Source of the DNA: Clostridia bacterium
GTDB taxonomy: Bacteria > Bacillota > Clostridia > Oscillospirales > CAG-272
DNA length: 64,000 bases
Assembly (NCBI GenBank): GCA_017450965.1
Contig: JAFSSQ010000044.1
Span: 1-64,000, forward strand
Direction of reading: 5' to 3'
Shown: one piece after another, positions 1-12,200 of the stretch
Layout: each line of letters begins with the position of its first letter
Numbering within the stretch: the stretch's first letter is position 1
Notes under the pieces: model-generated
Seen by the model: only the letters and a program-made list of their open reading frames with translations
Told to the model about the DNA's origin: nothing
Databases searched by the model: none
Position numbers and translations under genes: made by a program

Positions 1-26
1 AGCACCCGATGGGTGCTTTCCGTTTT

Positions 27-102
27 TGGTGGAGCGTACGGGATTCGAACCCGTGACCCCAACACTGCCAGTGTTGTGCGCTCCCAACTGCGCTAACGCC
101 CC
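27..102 (-). tRNA. tRNA-Ala (anticodon GGC)
   Basis: On the minus strand the sequence folds as a complete 76-nt cloverleaf with an encoded CCA end at 27-29. The seven-base anticodon loop is CTGGCAG, which gives anticodon GGC for the GCC codon. The acceptor stem pairs GGGGCGT with ACGCTCC and holds a G3-U70 wobble pair, the identity element read by alanyl-tRNA synthetase. The T arm GGTTCGAATCC is canonical. It lies 4 nt from the tRNA-Ser gene on the same strand, so both are probably cut from one transcript. Confidence 0.96.
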
Positions 103-106
103 GTTT

Positions 107-193
107 TGGCGGAGGGAAAGGGATTCGAACCCTTGTGGGTTGCCCCAAACGGTTTTCAAGACCGCCTCGTTATGACCACTTCGATATCCCTCC
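107..193 (-). tRNA. tRNA-Ser (anticodon UGA)
   Basis: A class II tRNA of 87 nt on the minus strand with a long variable arm and an encoded CCA end. The anticodon loop is CTTGAAA, giving anticodon TGA for UCA. The acceptor stem GGAGGGA pairs perfectly with TCCCTCC, and the discriminator base is G as expected for serine tRNAs. It is immediately upstream of tRNA-Ala in the direction of transcription. Confidence 0.96.
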
Positions 194-302
194 ATAAAGG
201 CGGGATCGTTCCCAACCTCGCCTATTGTATCACGCAAAAAGGCGAATGTCAAGCAGAAGATGCGAACTTTTAGAAAAAGTCTGTTTTTTTGAATTTTACT
301 CT

Positions 303-330
303 TGATTTTTTCGTTTCGGTATGGTAAGAT
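303..330 (+). promoter_or_regulatory. Putative sigma-A promoter for tRNA-Ser(GGA)
   Basis: TTGATT at 303-308 and TAAGAT at 325-330 are separated by 16 nt. The -10 box ends 23 nt before the tRNA 5' end, which fits a short tRNA leader. This is inference from motif and position only. Confidence 0.5.
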
Positions 331-353
331 GATAAAGCTCGCGTGAGCGGCTT

Positions 354-446
354 GGAGAGATGGCTGAGCTGGTCTAAGGCGCACGACTGGAAATCGTGTG
401 TTCGGCTAATCACCGACCGTGGGTTCGAATCCCACTCTCTCCGCCA
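354..446 (+). tRNA. tRNA-Ser (anticodon GGA)
   Basis: A 93-nt class II tRNA with encoded CCA at 444-446. The anticodon loop is CTGGAAA inside a CACGA/TCGTG stem, giving anticodon GGA. The acceptor stem GGAGAGA pairs with TCTCTCC, and the extended variable arm is typical for serine. The gene is transcribed away from the other two tRNAs and runs straight into a strong intrinsic terminator. Confidence 0.96.
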
Positions 447-448
447 AG

Positions 449-480
449 AAAAAAGCACTTGCTGTTGCAAGTGCTTTTTT
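449..480. terminator. Bidirectional terminator after tRNA-Ser
   Basis: A 14-bp perfect stem with a four-base loop, flanked by six A on one side and six T on the other, so it can end transcription both ways. Its core (ACTTGC, loop, GCAAGT) is almost the same as the hairpin at 772-802. Confidence 0.9.
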
Positions 481-482
481 CA

Positions 483-656
483 ATGATGTTTGCCCCTTGC
501 GGGGCAAATGATGTTGCCTTCGGCAATGATGTGCGCTGACGCGCATGATGTGTCCTGCGGGACATGAGGGGCAAACATCACATCATTGCGAGCGAATGCA
601 AGCAACATCATTTCGGCGAAGCCGATACATCATGAGGCGCTTTGCGCCGACATCAT
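483..656. repeat. Array of short hairpins spaced by TGATGT / ACATCA
   Basis: At least six small palindromes follow one another: TTTGCCCC/GGGGCAAA (489-508), TTGCC/GGCAA (514-526), TGCGC/GCGCA (532-545), TGTCC/GGACA (551-564), then TCGGC/GCCGA and GGCGC/GCGCC near 612-649. The spacer between units reads TGATGT in the left half and its reverse complement ACATCA in the right half. The outer segment 484-496 is also the exact reverse complement of 568-580, so the whole block can fold into a larger cruciform. The stretch 481-1031 holds no convincing gene; translations here lack a good ribosome site. From 803 to about 900 there are further weak GC-rich palindromes. Confidence 0.75.
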
Positions 657-771
657 TATGGGCTATTTTGTTGGTGCAAAAGCCATCATTCTCGATCATA
701 TTGAATCTTCATCAGAAATATCAAATTTACCCCGTTTTCATTCTTGGGCTATTTCGTCTGTTAATCCCAGG

Positions 772-802
772 AAAAAAGGACTTGCTTTGCAAGTCCTTTT
801 TT
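772..802. terminator. Bidirectional terminator, near copy of 449-480
   Basis: A 14-bp perfect stem (A-tract, GGACTTGC, three-base loop, GCAAGTCC, T-tract). No gene ends immediately on either side, so here it insulates the hairpin array rather than ending an obvious transcript. Confidence 0.85.
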
Positions 803-929
803 CCGTGATGCCGGCCCTCGGGCAAAGGATGGCTGCGCAAGCAGACAGATCATAAGCCGCCTTGCGGCTGTTTTCCGTTCAGAACGGCGGACTGCTTTTT
901 TCGGCTTCTCCCCGGAACGGAAAAAGGTG

Positions 930-958
930 TTGTGTTTCGGCGAAAAATATGTTACCAT
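930..958 (+). promoter_or_regulatory. Putative sigma-A promoter of the LRR lipoprotein operon
   Basis: TTGTGT at 930-935 and TACCAT at 953-958 with 17 nt between them. The same -10 hexamer occurs in the sortase-module promoter at 26361. The start codon lies about 70 nt downstream. Confidence 0.5.
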
Positions 959-1031
959 AAAAATAAGATCGGCGTTTTCCGGTCCGTCCGGTCCCTGACG
1001 ACAAAACCGAATGCTTTTCAAGGAGACAGAG

Positions 1032-3212
1032 ATGTATCGATTTCAGAAAACAGGTATCTTTTTTATCTCGTTATTGCTTTCAGCCGTCTTGCTTGCCGGC
1101 TGCGGGGAAACCGGCATGACCGAAGAAAGCGGCAGCTCTGCTCCGGACGGCGCCTCTGTTGCGGACAGCGCCGTTTCCTTTGTGACGGAGAAAGATCCGC
1201 CGGCCTCGGCGGAAGGGGAAACGTCCCCCGTGCACACGGAAGCGGGGACCGCCGTTCCGGAAACCTCAAACGCCCCGGCGGAAACCGCCAAAACGCCGGG
1301 GGAGACTGCCGCCCCGGACAGTACGCCCGCGGAAACGCAGGGCGTTGCGGTCGCGCCGGTCGTGATAAGAGACGGCGCGATCCCGATGCCGTACCCCTCC
1401 ACGCTGCATATGCAGTTTGAAGAGGATCATCTTCGCGCTCAATACTATCCGCAGGACGGACAGACCCCCGAAGAGCTGCCGCTCTACAAAGGGAAGGCGG
1501 TCTCTCCTCACCGCAACGACTTCACCTTTGTCGTCACCCTGCAGGATCAGCTGAAACGACCGGTAAAGGAAAAGGGCGTCGTTGTGTATTATACGGCGGA
1601 ATCAAAAAACGGGGAAGAAAAAGACCCGCAGCTTTACTACGCCGTGACCAATTCGGAAGGGGTCTTCATCGTTACGATGGATTCGCACGATTATCCCCTT
1701 ACCGCCGGGATCACCGTCGTGGATATCGAATCCGAAACTCTCGCGCTCGACCCCGATCCCGCTTCCGGAAAGCGGTTTTACTGCGACCTGGTAGCTTTGG
1801 ATCCGCACTCGAACACCGGCGGGACGATCCCGTGCGCGCTCAACGTCATCCCGTCCGAGTCCTATCGCTACGCCGACCGGCTTGTCGTTTACGAAGAGGG
1901 AACGCGGCGCCCGATCCCCGGCGCGAAGGTCACGCTCGAATACAGCACCGGCAGCCGTGTTTCCGGGACCACGGGAGAAAACGGGGAATGGACCGGCAGG
2001 ATCGCCGTTGATATCAGGACCGTAACGGTCACCTATACGACGGAAAGCGGCAAAACGGTTACGTTTGCGCGCGGGTTTGAAGTCAAAGACGGCGCGATCT
2101 ATGTCTCCTTTCCGAAGACCGAGCTCCGGACGATCCGGATCAAATGGGTGGATGAAAAGACGCTGGAACCCTGCACGGTGAAGAATGTCACGGTCCAGTT
2201 CACGGCCCAAACCGGAGAAAAGATCTATTATCAGGGGACGAACAGGATCGACCTGATAGACGGGCTCGTCAGCGCCGACGGCACGGTCTTTTTAGAGATC
2301 TACGGGTCGGTCTGTTACAGCACGAAGAATCCGTTTACCGGCGAGGTCACGGAACGGGAAAGCAACGTCAGTTTCCGGGAACACGTTCCGGCCTCCGGCG
2401 ACCTTGTCCTGATGTGGCGGGAGAATCCCGGCAGGATCATCCGGCAGGAGCCGGGTGTAACGTACACGCCGAAGCCGGTAACGGCGGTCTCCGGCAGAAC
2501 GTCGGACAACCGGATTCTGTGGGAACTGTCCCCCGACGGAACGCTGAAGGTAAGCGGTTCCGGCACGCTTACGCTAAGCCATACGGAAGAGATCTGCAAC
2601 GAGGTCTATGCCGCTTCGATCGACGTGCTCCGGCTGGAGATCGGCGCCGGCATTACCGCGGTCGGGACGAGAGCGATGAAGGACACGCAGATCCGGTCGG
2701 TCAAGTTCTCCGACTCGCTTACCGCGCTTGAGAGCTCCGCCTTTCTGAACTGCGCGTCGCTTGCGTCGGTGGAGTGGGGAAGCTCGCTTGCAAGCGTCGG
2801 TTCGCAGGCGTTTTCCAAAACGGCGCTCGCCTCCTCCTATCTTCCCGCGTCGGTGACCGAAGTCGGCACGAACGTGTTTGCAAATTGCAGCAAACTCAAA
2901 ACGCTCGTCATCCCCGAAGGATTGGCCGAAGTCCCGCGCGGATTCGTTTCCGGTTCCGCGCTGGAAACGGCGACGATCCCGTCAAGAGTCAAAACGGTAA
3001 ACGCAAGCGCGTTCCGGAACTGCGTTTCGCTGAAAAGCGTCACGCTGGAAAGCGGCGGCGTTACCGCGATCGGCGCGCGCGCGTTCGAGGGCTGTTTTGC
3101 ATTGACGGCGTTTGATTTCGGCGACGCGCTGAAGACCGCGGCGAAAAACGCGTTCGACGGAACTCCGGTCGCCGGCGCTTTGCCCGTCGGCGTAGAGATC
3201 ACGGAAGCATAA
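1032..3212 (+). CDS. Secreted lipoprotein with BspA-type leucine-rich repeats
   Basis: A 726-residue surface lipoprotein. The start at 1032 has AAGGAG six bases upstream; an in-frame upstream Met at 1011 has no such site. Residues 1-24 form a lipoprotein signal ending in LAGC, so Cys24 should be lipidated. Residues about 25-110 are rich in Ala, Thr, Glu and Pro and look like a flexible stalk. Beta-sandwich modules resembling carboxypeptidase-regulatory or Ig-like folds follow (for example PGAKVTLEY, and a later CTVKNVTVQFTA segment). The last 240 residues hold repeats of the LRR_5/BspA kind, with recurring AFxxCxxLxxVxxP patterns. Such domains usually mediate adhesion or binding to glycans and proteins. 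It is 59 nt upstream of the giant exoenzyme and probably co-transcribed with it. No catalytic motif was recognised. Confidence 0.85.
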   Translation: MYRFQKTGIFFISLLLSAVLLAGCGETGMTEESGSSAPDGASVADSAVSFVTEKDPPASAEGETSPVHTEAGTAVPETSNAPAETAKTPGETAAPDSTPAETQGVAVAPVVIRDGAIPMPYPSTLHMQFEEDHLRAQYYPQDGQTPEELPLYKGKAVSPHRNDFTFVVTLQDQLKRPVKEKGVVVYYTAESKNGEEKDPQLYYAVTNSEGVFIVTMDSHDYPLTAGITVVDIESETLALDPDPASGKRFYCDLVALDPHSNTGGTIPCALNVIPSESYRYADRLVVYEEGTRRPIPGAKVTLEYSTGSRVSGTTGENGEWTGRIAVDIRTVTVTYTTESGKTVTFARGFEVKDGAIYVSFPKTELRTIRIKWVDEKTLEPCTVKNVTVQFTAQTGEKIYYQGTNRIDLIDGLVSADGTVFLEIYGSVCYSTKNPFTGEVTERESNVSFREHVPASGDLVLMWRENPGRIIRQEPGVTYTPKPVTAVSGRTSDNRILWELSPDGTLKVSGSGTLTLSHTEEICNEVYAASIDVLRLEIGAGITAVGTRAMKDTQIRSVKFSDSLTALESSAFLNCASLASVEWGSSLASVGSQAFSKTALASSYLPASVTEVGTNVFANCSKLKTLVIPEGLAEVPRGFVSGSALETATIPSRVKTVNASAFRNCVSLKSVTLESGGVTAIGARAFEGCFALTAFDFGDALKTAAKNAFDGTPVAGALPVGVEITEA

Positions 3213-3271
3213 GCTCCGGATCCGGCGGACGCGCCGTCCCGGAAACGAAAACCGCTCGAAGGAGAGGAAAA

Positions 3272-6200
3272 ATGAAAAAACGGAAGTTGGTTTTGCTGTC
3301 GCTGGTTTTAGCGCTCCTGCTGTCGGCAGGCGCTCTTTCCGCGATCGTGTTCGGGAGCGGTGCGGTCTCCTCTCTCCCCGTGATGGAGGATCCCGCGGCG
3401 CTTCCCGCGGGCAGCTACCCGCGTATGACGCGCCTGTCCACCGGCGCTCTGATGGTCTGCGCCGGACACAACGAATACATCTCCTTCGATTCGGGCGAGA
3501 CTTTTACGCAAAGAACGTCCGATCTTCACAACAACGCCGCCGCCTCGATCGTTACCTCCTCGGGGACGGAGCACACCGGGATGGATCGCGCCAACACCCA
3601 GGCGATCGAGCTCTCGGACGGCTCGATGATGGTAGCGTACCGCACGCATACCCACACGCCGGCGGACTATCAGGAGGGGGACGAGTTCTATACCTCGATC
3701 CGCGTGATGACCCGCTCGGCGGAGGACCGTTTTTTCTCCTATGACAGCGAAGAGATCCTGATCGAACGGACGGCGACCGTCAAGCACGGCTTCTGGGAGC
3801 CGTTCCTTCTTCAGCTTGACGAAAACACCGTTGCGATGTACTACGCCGACGATCTCACCCCCCGCACCGAGCGCGGCTGCTCGTCCTGGTATCAGGATAT
3901 TTCCGTGATGACCTACGACATCCCGACCAAAACGTGGAACAAAACGCCGCAGATCTGCCTTGACGGCATCGATCACGCAAGCCGCGACGGGATGCCGATC
4001 GTTGCCCGTCTCTACGACGGCAGCGGCTACGTGCTGGCGATCGAGGGCTGGATCGACGGGGGCAGCAACCTGGAGATCGAGCTCTGGTTCTCGCAGGACG
4101 GCCTGACGAACTGGACCAACCGCACGATCGTTGCCCGCTCGAATACCAAAGGCTACAACTGCGCCGTTCCCGGCGTCGCCGTCCTGCCGGACGGCCGGCT
4201 CGCCGTTTCCTTCCAGGAGCCGATTTCCGCTGTCGGGCGCACGGTGCTCAACGGCGAAGTCGCCTACAACGGCACGCCGCACGTCGTCCTCTCCTCCGGC
4301 CCTGTTACCTTTGCGAATTCCGCCTCGCTCTCTTCCGCGACGACGAGCGGCTCGTCGGTCTGCTACCGTCTTTCCTCCTCCTTTTCCACCGAAGTATCCC
4401 TCCCCCTTGATTACGGCGGATACGACAAGGCGGGCGTCGTCAACGATACGCAGTACAGCGTCTGGAACTCGGTTTACTGCGCGAACGGCTATCTCTATTT
4501 CTGCGGCTCGGTCGGTCATAACGAGGAAAACGGCGGAACGGTCAGGGCTGTTTCCCACGGCGTGCAGATCTGCCGCGCTCCGGTGAACGGAGCGGAAACG
4601 CCCGATCCCCTCGACGCGGCGCAGGGATGGGAGGCGCTGCATATCACGGAGCCGGATACGCTCCTCCGGCTGATGAACGATCCGGGCGCGTGGGGCAATA
4701 CCGTTGTTCTCGACTGTGACGTCGACCTTTCGCAGGCGACCTCCCCGCTTTCTCAGACGCCGATCGGCGTCTCCTCCTCCAAGGCCTTTACCGGGACCTT
4801 TGACGGGCGGGGGCATACGCTCTCCGGGCTGGATCTGGAAACGAATGAAGCGACCCTGGCCGGCACCGGTCTCGGGCTTTTCGGCTGTGTCAAAAACGCC
4901 TCGGTCCGCGATCTCACGGTCGAGGGCGAGATCCGTTCTTCTCAAAGTTATACCGGACTTGTCGGTTATGCGATCGATTCCGAGCTCTCCGACCTCACCT
5001 CCCGCTTGAGTATCACGCTCACTGGTTCGTCTCTGACCCGTTCGGGCGGCGTCGTGGGGCGGTTTTTCGTGGACGCGAACGCAAAACGGGAGTGCCGGGT
5101 CGCCCGCTGCTCCTTCGAGGGCACGCTGACCGGCCAGACGGTAAGCCGCGCCGGCGGCGTCGTCGGGTTGATCGACTTTGCCTCCGCGACCTCCGTTTCC
5201 GCGACCGTCTCCGATTGCCGCAATACCGGGACCGTCTCCGGCGCGAACCGGATCGGCGGCGTCATCGGCGCGGTCTATAACCCCTCGTCCGTTCAGGGCG
5301 CCGATCTCATCGTCACCCGCTGCCAAAACGACGGTCCCGTTTCGGCAGCCGCGACAAGCGACGGCTTCTGCGGCGGGGTCGTCGGTCTCCTGCAGAACGG
5401 CGCGGCGTGCGTCGGCCGTACCGCGATCCTCGGCTCCGTCAATACGGGGACCGTTTCCGGCGTGCTCAACGCGGCCGGTATCGCGGGGGGCGCGGTCAGC
5501 GACGGGGCGCTGCTGGAAATCGCCCGCTGCCGGAACGCGGGCGCGGTCTCCTCGACCCGCACCGCCTCTCTCTCCGGGACCGGCGCGATCGCCGGCAAGG
5601 CCCGGTGCGTGGAGGTGCGCGACTGCGAAGCGCGCGGCTCCGTGACCGGAGCGTCCGGCGTCGACGTCGGCGGTCTGATCGGATACGCCGCCTACAACGC
5701 GTCTGCGCAGAGCAACGCCGTTTCTCTCTGCCGCAACTACGCCTCACTCACCCTTTCCGCCGCGGGCAACGCGCTCTCCGGCGGCGCGCAAACCGGCACG
5801 ACCGTTTCCTTTGCCGATTTCTATCTCGCCGAGGGCGCCGGCGCTTCCTCTTCTGCCGCCACCGTCCTCCCCGTGACCGCCGATCAGGCGGAATACCACC
5901 ACTTTGACTTTGAGGCCGTCTGGACGATGACCGAAAACGGCCCGACCCTGCGCGATTTCGTCGGCGGATACGCCGAGCCGCTCAGCCGGGGCACGCCGGA
6001 GAGCTACGCCGTCCGCTACGTCTGCGACGCAGGCAGCGACGCAAACGACGGTCTTACCTCCGCCGCGCCGCTCGCCACCCTTCCCGCGGCGGCGCAGCAG
6101 CTCACGGGCGGCGGCGTCATCGTCGTCTGCGGGCCTCTTACCGTCACGAACGCCTCGCTTGCCGCCAACGCCGTCTATCCGATCACGATCACTTCCTATT

Positions 6201-9200
6201 ATAACGGCGCCGACTACCGCGCGGGCGGCAACGCCGCAAACGACGCGCGCTTCATCGCGGCGACCTCGGTCACCGCGCAGTCCGGCGGCTGCTGCGGCCT
6301 GCGCTTCAACGGAGACTATACGCTTGAAAACCTCGATCTCGTCTGGTCGGGCAGCAATCCCGCTTTCATTCTGGCGTACCATAACTTCCGGATCGCCTCC
6401 TCCGTCTTCTCCGTCACGGCGGATCCCGCCGACGCGGAGACCGCGTCGAAAAACGGGATCCTGATCCTCGGGATGAACGTGAGCGAGACGTCCGCCGCCT
6501 CGATCACCCGCGATCAGACCGTCGTCCTCGAGGGCGACTGCCGCTACAACTGGTTCCGCGCGGGCGGACGGAACGGAACGCAGGAGACCTATTCCGGCAC
6601 GATGACGATCCGCCACGCGTACGGCGACGTGCTGGCGCCCTCCTCCTCGTCCGGCACCGCTTCCGGCGCCGCTCTGCTCGGTCATAATAACTGGGACGGG
6701 GCGAAGATCGTATACGATTTCTCCGGCGGGACGATCCGCGGCAATCTGTTCGTTCTCGGCTACACGAGCGCTCTCGTCCCGTCCGCCAAAGCCTCGGTCA
6801 CGGTCAACTTCCTCGGCGGCCGGGTCCTCGGGGACGTTGTGGTCCGGCAGAACGCAAACTATCCCGCCTCGCTTGACGGGACGGTGGAGATCAACGTGCC
6901 GGACGCCGCGCCCTTCTCCCGCCTGAAAACCGCGGGCACGGACGGCGTGGACTTCTGCGTACGGGCGGCGGAAAGCTGGCTTGACCGGCTCGACTTTTCC
7001 GGCGCGGCGACGGAAGGGAAGCTCTGCTTCGTGACCGACGCGGCGTCCCGCGCCGCTTCCGCCTCCTGGCTGATGCTGGCGCGGACCGGGACGGAGGAAA
7101 ACGTCCTGGATCTTCAGGGCTTCCAGCTCCGTGATAACGGAAACGGCGCCGCGCTGCGCGCGGTCTTCCGTCTTCTCGGCTCTTTCACGGAGGATTATAT
7201 GGACTACCGGACCGTCGAGTTCGGCATCCTGGTCAAAAGTGAAAAAAATCCCATCCCCTTCCGTTACTTCCCGGGCGGCGGACAGCACGGCGACGAACGG
7301 AACGACATCCTTCCGGACAACAACCTCAATCATACGACGGGGCACTTCAAATCGCTCAACTACCTTTGCAGCGCGCAGACCGGTTCCCCCGTCGTGCTCG
7401 ATTATTACTACGACCCGGAGGAGAGCGATCTCGTTTCCTTTGCCACCGCGATCCGCTTTGCCGACGAGGAGCAAATCGCGCTGTATGCGCGCAAAGGTTA
7501 CGCTTTTTGCCCGTACGCGGTCCTGCGCGACGGAGAGGGGAATCTCGTGACCCTCGCCGGCGGGACGGTCTCCGCCTCCCTTTACGATCGGGCGGCCTCG
7601 CTCCACGAAAAGCCGGGCGTCAGCGCCGAATCCGCGGCGATCGCGGAGTCCATCCTCCGCCGCTGCCAGCGGATCACGCCCGTGGAGGAGCTCAACACCG
7701 CTTCCGTTCCGGGCAGCCACGCCGGAGAGGAGGCGGGACAGGCGACGGTCGAGTACGACTACCGTACCTACGCCGTGCAGAATACCGGCTCCGCCGGTCT
7801 CGGCGTGACCGCCTGCTATTACCCGCGCGTCAAACGGATGAAGGACGGCCGCTACATCCTCTTCTACCAGAACGGACAGGTCAGTACCAATATGTACTGC
7901 GCCACGGGCGATACGCCGACGTCCTTCTCCGGCAAGACGATCATCTTCCGCGCCTACGCGACCGAGCTTGCGGACGGGACGGCGGATTCCGGCTATTTCT
8001 CCAGCGGGGACGCCCTCGTCCTCTCAAACGGCGATATCCTCGCCGTTACCGCCCTGCGGATCAATCACGATTATACAAAAAACGTCGCCGGCGGCGGGCT
8101 GGTCCTCAGCCGCTCGACCGACAACGGCAAGACCTGGAGCAAGGCGCGGCTCATCTATACCGGCAACTGCTGGGAGCCGCATCTGATCGAGCTGCCGGGC
8201 GGGGAAGTGCAGGTCTACTTCACGCATATCGCGCCGAAGTGGTATGCCGATACCTACCGCAGCGAGCGCCGCTCCAGCGGCGTCGGCCTGATCCGCTCCT
8301 ATGACGGCGGGGAGAGCTGGACGCCCTACGTGGCCGAACCGCCCTACGCCGCCGAGCGCGTGATGCAGCAGTATATCACCACGCTTTACGGGGTGCGCCA
8401 TTTCACCGATCAGATGCCGGTCGCCTGCCTCCTCGCCGACGGCACCCTCGCCGTCGCGGCGGAGAGCAAGCAGGCGGACAACAGCACCTTCAAGATCTCC
8501 CTCGGCTATTCGGACGATAACTGGGCAACGGGCCTCGGCATCGACGAGACCGGCCCCGCCGACCGCCTTGACAACTTCGTTACCGGCGCCGGTCCCTACC
8601 TTGTCGCCTTCCCCTCCGGGGAGACGCTCCTCTCCTACAACCGCAGCAATACGATGATCGTCCGCACGGGCGATGCCGGCGCGCGCGCCTTCGGCGGCGA
8701 GTCGACGGTCTTCGGGACGAGCGGCTTCTGGGGCTCGCTGCTCGTCGACGGAACGCACAGCGCCGTCGCCGCGTTCCCGAGCGTTTCGGGCAGTACCTCC
8801 GCGATCCGCACGGTCACCCTCCGCCTCAATCACGCGCTCTTTGCGCAGGAGGCCTCCCCCGCGATCGACGGATATATCGCCGACTGGCTCTCAAACACGG
8901 ACGCCGTCTTCCTCGGCGCCAAGACCCAGGCGCAGGTTACCGTCCGGACCGCCTACGACGCGGAAAACGCCTGTTTCCTCGCGGAGCGCAGCGACAGCGC
9001 CCTCCGCTCCTCCGACACCGTGACCCTGTACCTCCCGGCGGCGGGCGGCGGGATCTACACCCTCACCCTTGACCCCTCCGGTACGGCGACGCTGAAAAAG
9101 GACGGGAGCCCGGTTTCCTTCCCCGGCGCGTGCGCGGTTTTCGCGGACGGCACCTTCGACGATCCCTCCGACGAAGACGGCGGCGTGCTCTGGGAGGTTT

Positions 9201-12200
9201 CCTTCCCCCGCGCGCTTCTCAACGATCTCGGCGGCGTTCTCCGCTTCACCTATACCTTTACCGCCGAAGATGAAAACGGCTCTACCGTGACCGAAACGCC
9301 GGTCGGCGTTGTTCTGAACGAGGCAAACTCGCCGACGTGGTTCAAGACGTATTTCGGAGAAACAGAGCCAGAAACGCCGGCGGCCGACGCGGTCTTCGTC
9401 GACGGGCAAAACGGCTCCGACGCAAACGACGGGCTTACCGCCTCCTCGGCGGTCGCCACCTACGAGCGGGCGTTTTCGCTGCTCACGCCGTCCCGCTCGA
9501 CCGTCGTCGTGGTCCATACCGTCCCGGCGGCCGCCGATTACGTTTTCCCCGCGTATGACGGGACCGTAACGCTCACCGCCCGGCAGGGAAGCTTCGACTA
9601 CGCGAAAAACAACAACGCGGGGATCCGCGTCCTCTCCTCCTGCGCCTTTTCCTCCGACGTGATCCTCGACGGGATCCGTCTCCTCGCAGAGAGCGACGGC
9701 GCGCGGATCTGCGCCCGTTTCCACAACGTGACCGTGACCGATACGGTCGTCTCCGCCGGGGCGCTGCCATCCTTCGTCGGCGGGTATCTCGTCTCCGACG
9801 TCGCACTCAACGTCGAGGGGCACATGACGGCGGCGGAGGTCAGCCACACGGGCAATCTTGTCTTCTCGATCTCCGGCGGCAAATGGCGCAGCATCGTCGG
9901 CGGCAACGTCCGGCTCGGGAAAAACGCTCCCGTCGGGACGGTAAACGGCGCGCTCACCCTCACCCTCGGCGGGTCGGTCGAAGTGGAGTCCGGCGCGATC
10001 ACCGACGATATCGGCGTCGACTATATCGCCGCCTCCGGCGCGAATATCGCCCATGGCTCGGTCACGCTCGAGATCACCGGCGGAACCTACAAGACGCCGG
10101 TCTACGCGATCGGGCACCTGGGCAAGTATTTCAACTTCACCGCCGCCAACGGCAAAACCGGGACCGACGGACTGCAGCAAAGCTACGATACGCTCTATAA
10201 CGCCGGGGTCACCGTCCTTATCTCGGGCGGGGACTTCACCTCGCCGAAAGCGACGGAGATAAAGGCCCTCCAGGTTCCCGGAGAGACCGCGCTACACGCG
10301 GACTGCGCTTTCACGGTCGCGGGCGGTTCCTTCTCGGATACGCTCGCCTTCTCCGCCCTCGGCGTTCTCGGAAACACGACCGCCGCAGGCGTGCCCGCCG
10401 GGCATAAAACGGTGGATTTCCTCTTCGTCAACGGGAGTCGGACGGCGGAAAAGCACGTCCCGCGCCTCGCCTGCTGCGGGGACAGCATCACCTTCGGCAC
10501 CGGCTTTACCGCGCAGGACGGGTATCTCGACGTTAACTTCTCCTACCCGGCGCAGCTTCAGCGCCTCTGCGGCGATACGGCCGTTGTCGGGAACTTCGGT
10601 TATCCCGGCTCGAACGTCACGTCAGGCTCCTACGCAAAGTATTATCAGTCCCTTTGCTGGAATCTCCTTGAGGATTTCGATCCGGACTTCGTCCTCTTTG
10701 CGCTCGGGACCAATAACGCCTCCCTGATGCCGGGGGGACTTGCCGATTTCAAAAACAGTTATATCGCGATGATCGGCGCACTCCGCGAGGCGTACCCGCA
10801 GGTCAAGGTCTTTATGACCACCGCGCTTTACCGATTTGACAACGCGGACCGCAACGAGATGGTCGACAGCTATATCATCCCCGCACAAAAGGAGATCGCC
10901 GGCCGCTTCTTCGGCTTCACCCGGCTCGTCGATCTTAACACCCTCTTTCGTCCCTACGGCAGCACGACGTATTATAAGGATAAACTGCATCCCAACAACC
11001 TCGGCTATTCCAAACTCGCCGAGATCCTCTTTGATACGCTCGATCTCACGGGCGCGTCCTTCCCCTCCTTCCCGCCGATGGAAGTCGGCGACGGGATGGA
11101 CGTCGACGCGGCCGAACTGGACGGATGGGACGATACGCTGCTGGCGACCGGTACGGCGTCTCCCGCTCCCGTCTATGAGAACGGCTTTTCCGATCCGGAC
11201 GCACTGTCCTCGCTCCGCGTCCTGTACGGCGGCTTTGAAGTCAGGGAGGGCGCGCTCTGCGCGTCCTCCTCTCTTTCTTCCGGGCAGTCCACCCTTCTGT
11301 TCCCGACCGACACGCTTGACGATTTCATCGCCGAGTGCGATTTTCTCGGTCATATCCGCGGCGGCGGGCTGATCATCCGCTCTGACGGAGAGCGGGCCTC
11401 CGCGTCCGGCGATACCGCTTTTTACGGATATCACGCCTTCATCGGCAACGCCGGTACGCTCGGCGCGCTCGGCTGCGCGGGCAGCGCGGGGACGTGGAGC
11501 GGCAACCTCTTCGTTTCCGCCGCCGATGTGACCGAGGTCGGTTCCGATCTTCATCTGCGCGTCCTCGCCGTCGGCAACGTTCTCGTCTATACCGTCACGG
11601 ACAAGACGACGGGGAAGGAGGTCTTCCGCTCCGTCTACCGGATCGGCGACCACCCGAACGACACGATCTCCGCGCTTTCGGGGCTCGTCGGGTTCCGTAT
11701 GGTCAACGACGGCGGCGTCGGCCGGGTCGATAACGTCAGCGTCCGCCCGCTCAAAAGTACTTCCGACGCTTTCGACCTCCCGGACGGGAAAGCGTTTTCC
11801 GCTTCCGTCACTCTCGCTTCACAGGAGACGCTCACCCTCCTCGACGGCGAGGGGAACGGACTGTTTGTCTGCTTTGATCCGGAGACGGATCTGATCCTGT
11901 TCTTCCGGCGGGAAAACGGCGTTCTTTCCCGCGCGGCAGAGCAGGCGATGACCCTGACCGAGGGCAGAGAATATCCGTTCGGCGTTTCGCGCTCGGACGG
12001 GATCTGCCGGATCTTTTTCGGATACGCCGATTATCCGGTCTTCGAGACCGTGTGCGCGGCGGGGCCGATGACGCTCGCGTCCTCTTTTGCGTTCGTTTCC
12101 AAGCTGACGGACGCGCCGGCGGCCGCGGCGGAGACCTATCTCAATCCCGTCGCCTCCGGCCCGGACCCCGACGTTTATTTTGAAGACGGCGTTTACTATC

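Noticed and set aside
481-660. CRISPR-like array
   Set aside because: Units differ in sequence, each is a palindrome, and spacers are the constant part; no cas gene nearby.
3213-3271. Terminator between the LRR lipoprotein and the giant exoenzyme
   Set aside because: The 59-nt gap shows no convincing stem with a T tail, so co-transcription is preferred.
3308-5326. 672-codon open frame on the minus strand
   Set aside because: It is antisense to the giant exoenzyme, Arg-rich, without ribosome site or recognisable domain; GC-rich codon bias makes such mirror frames common.
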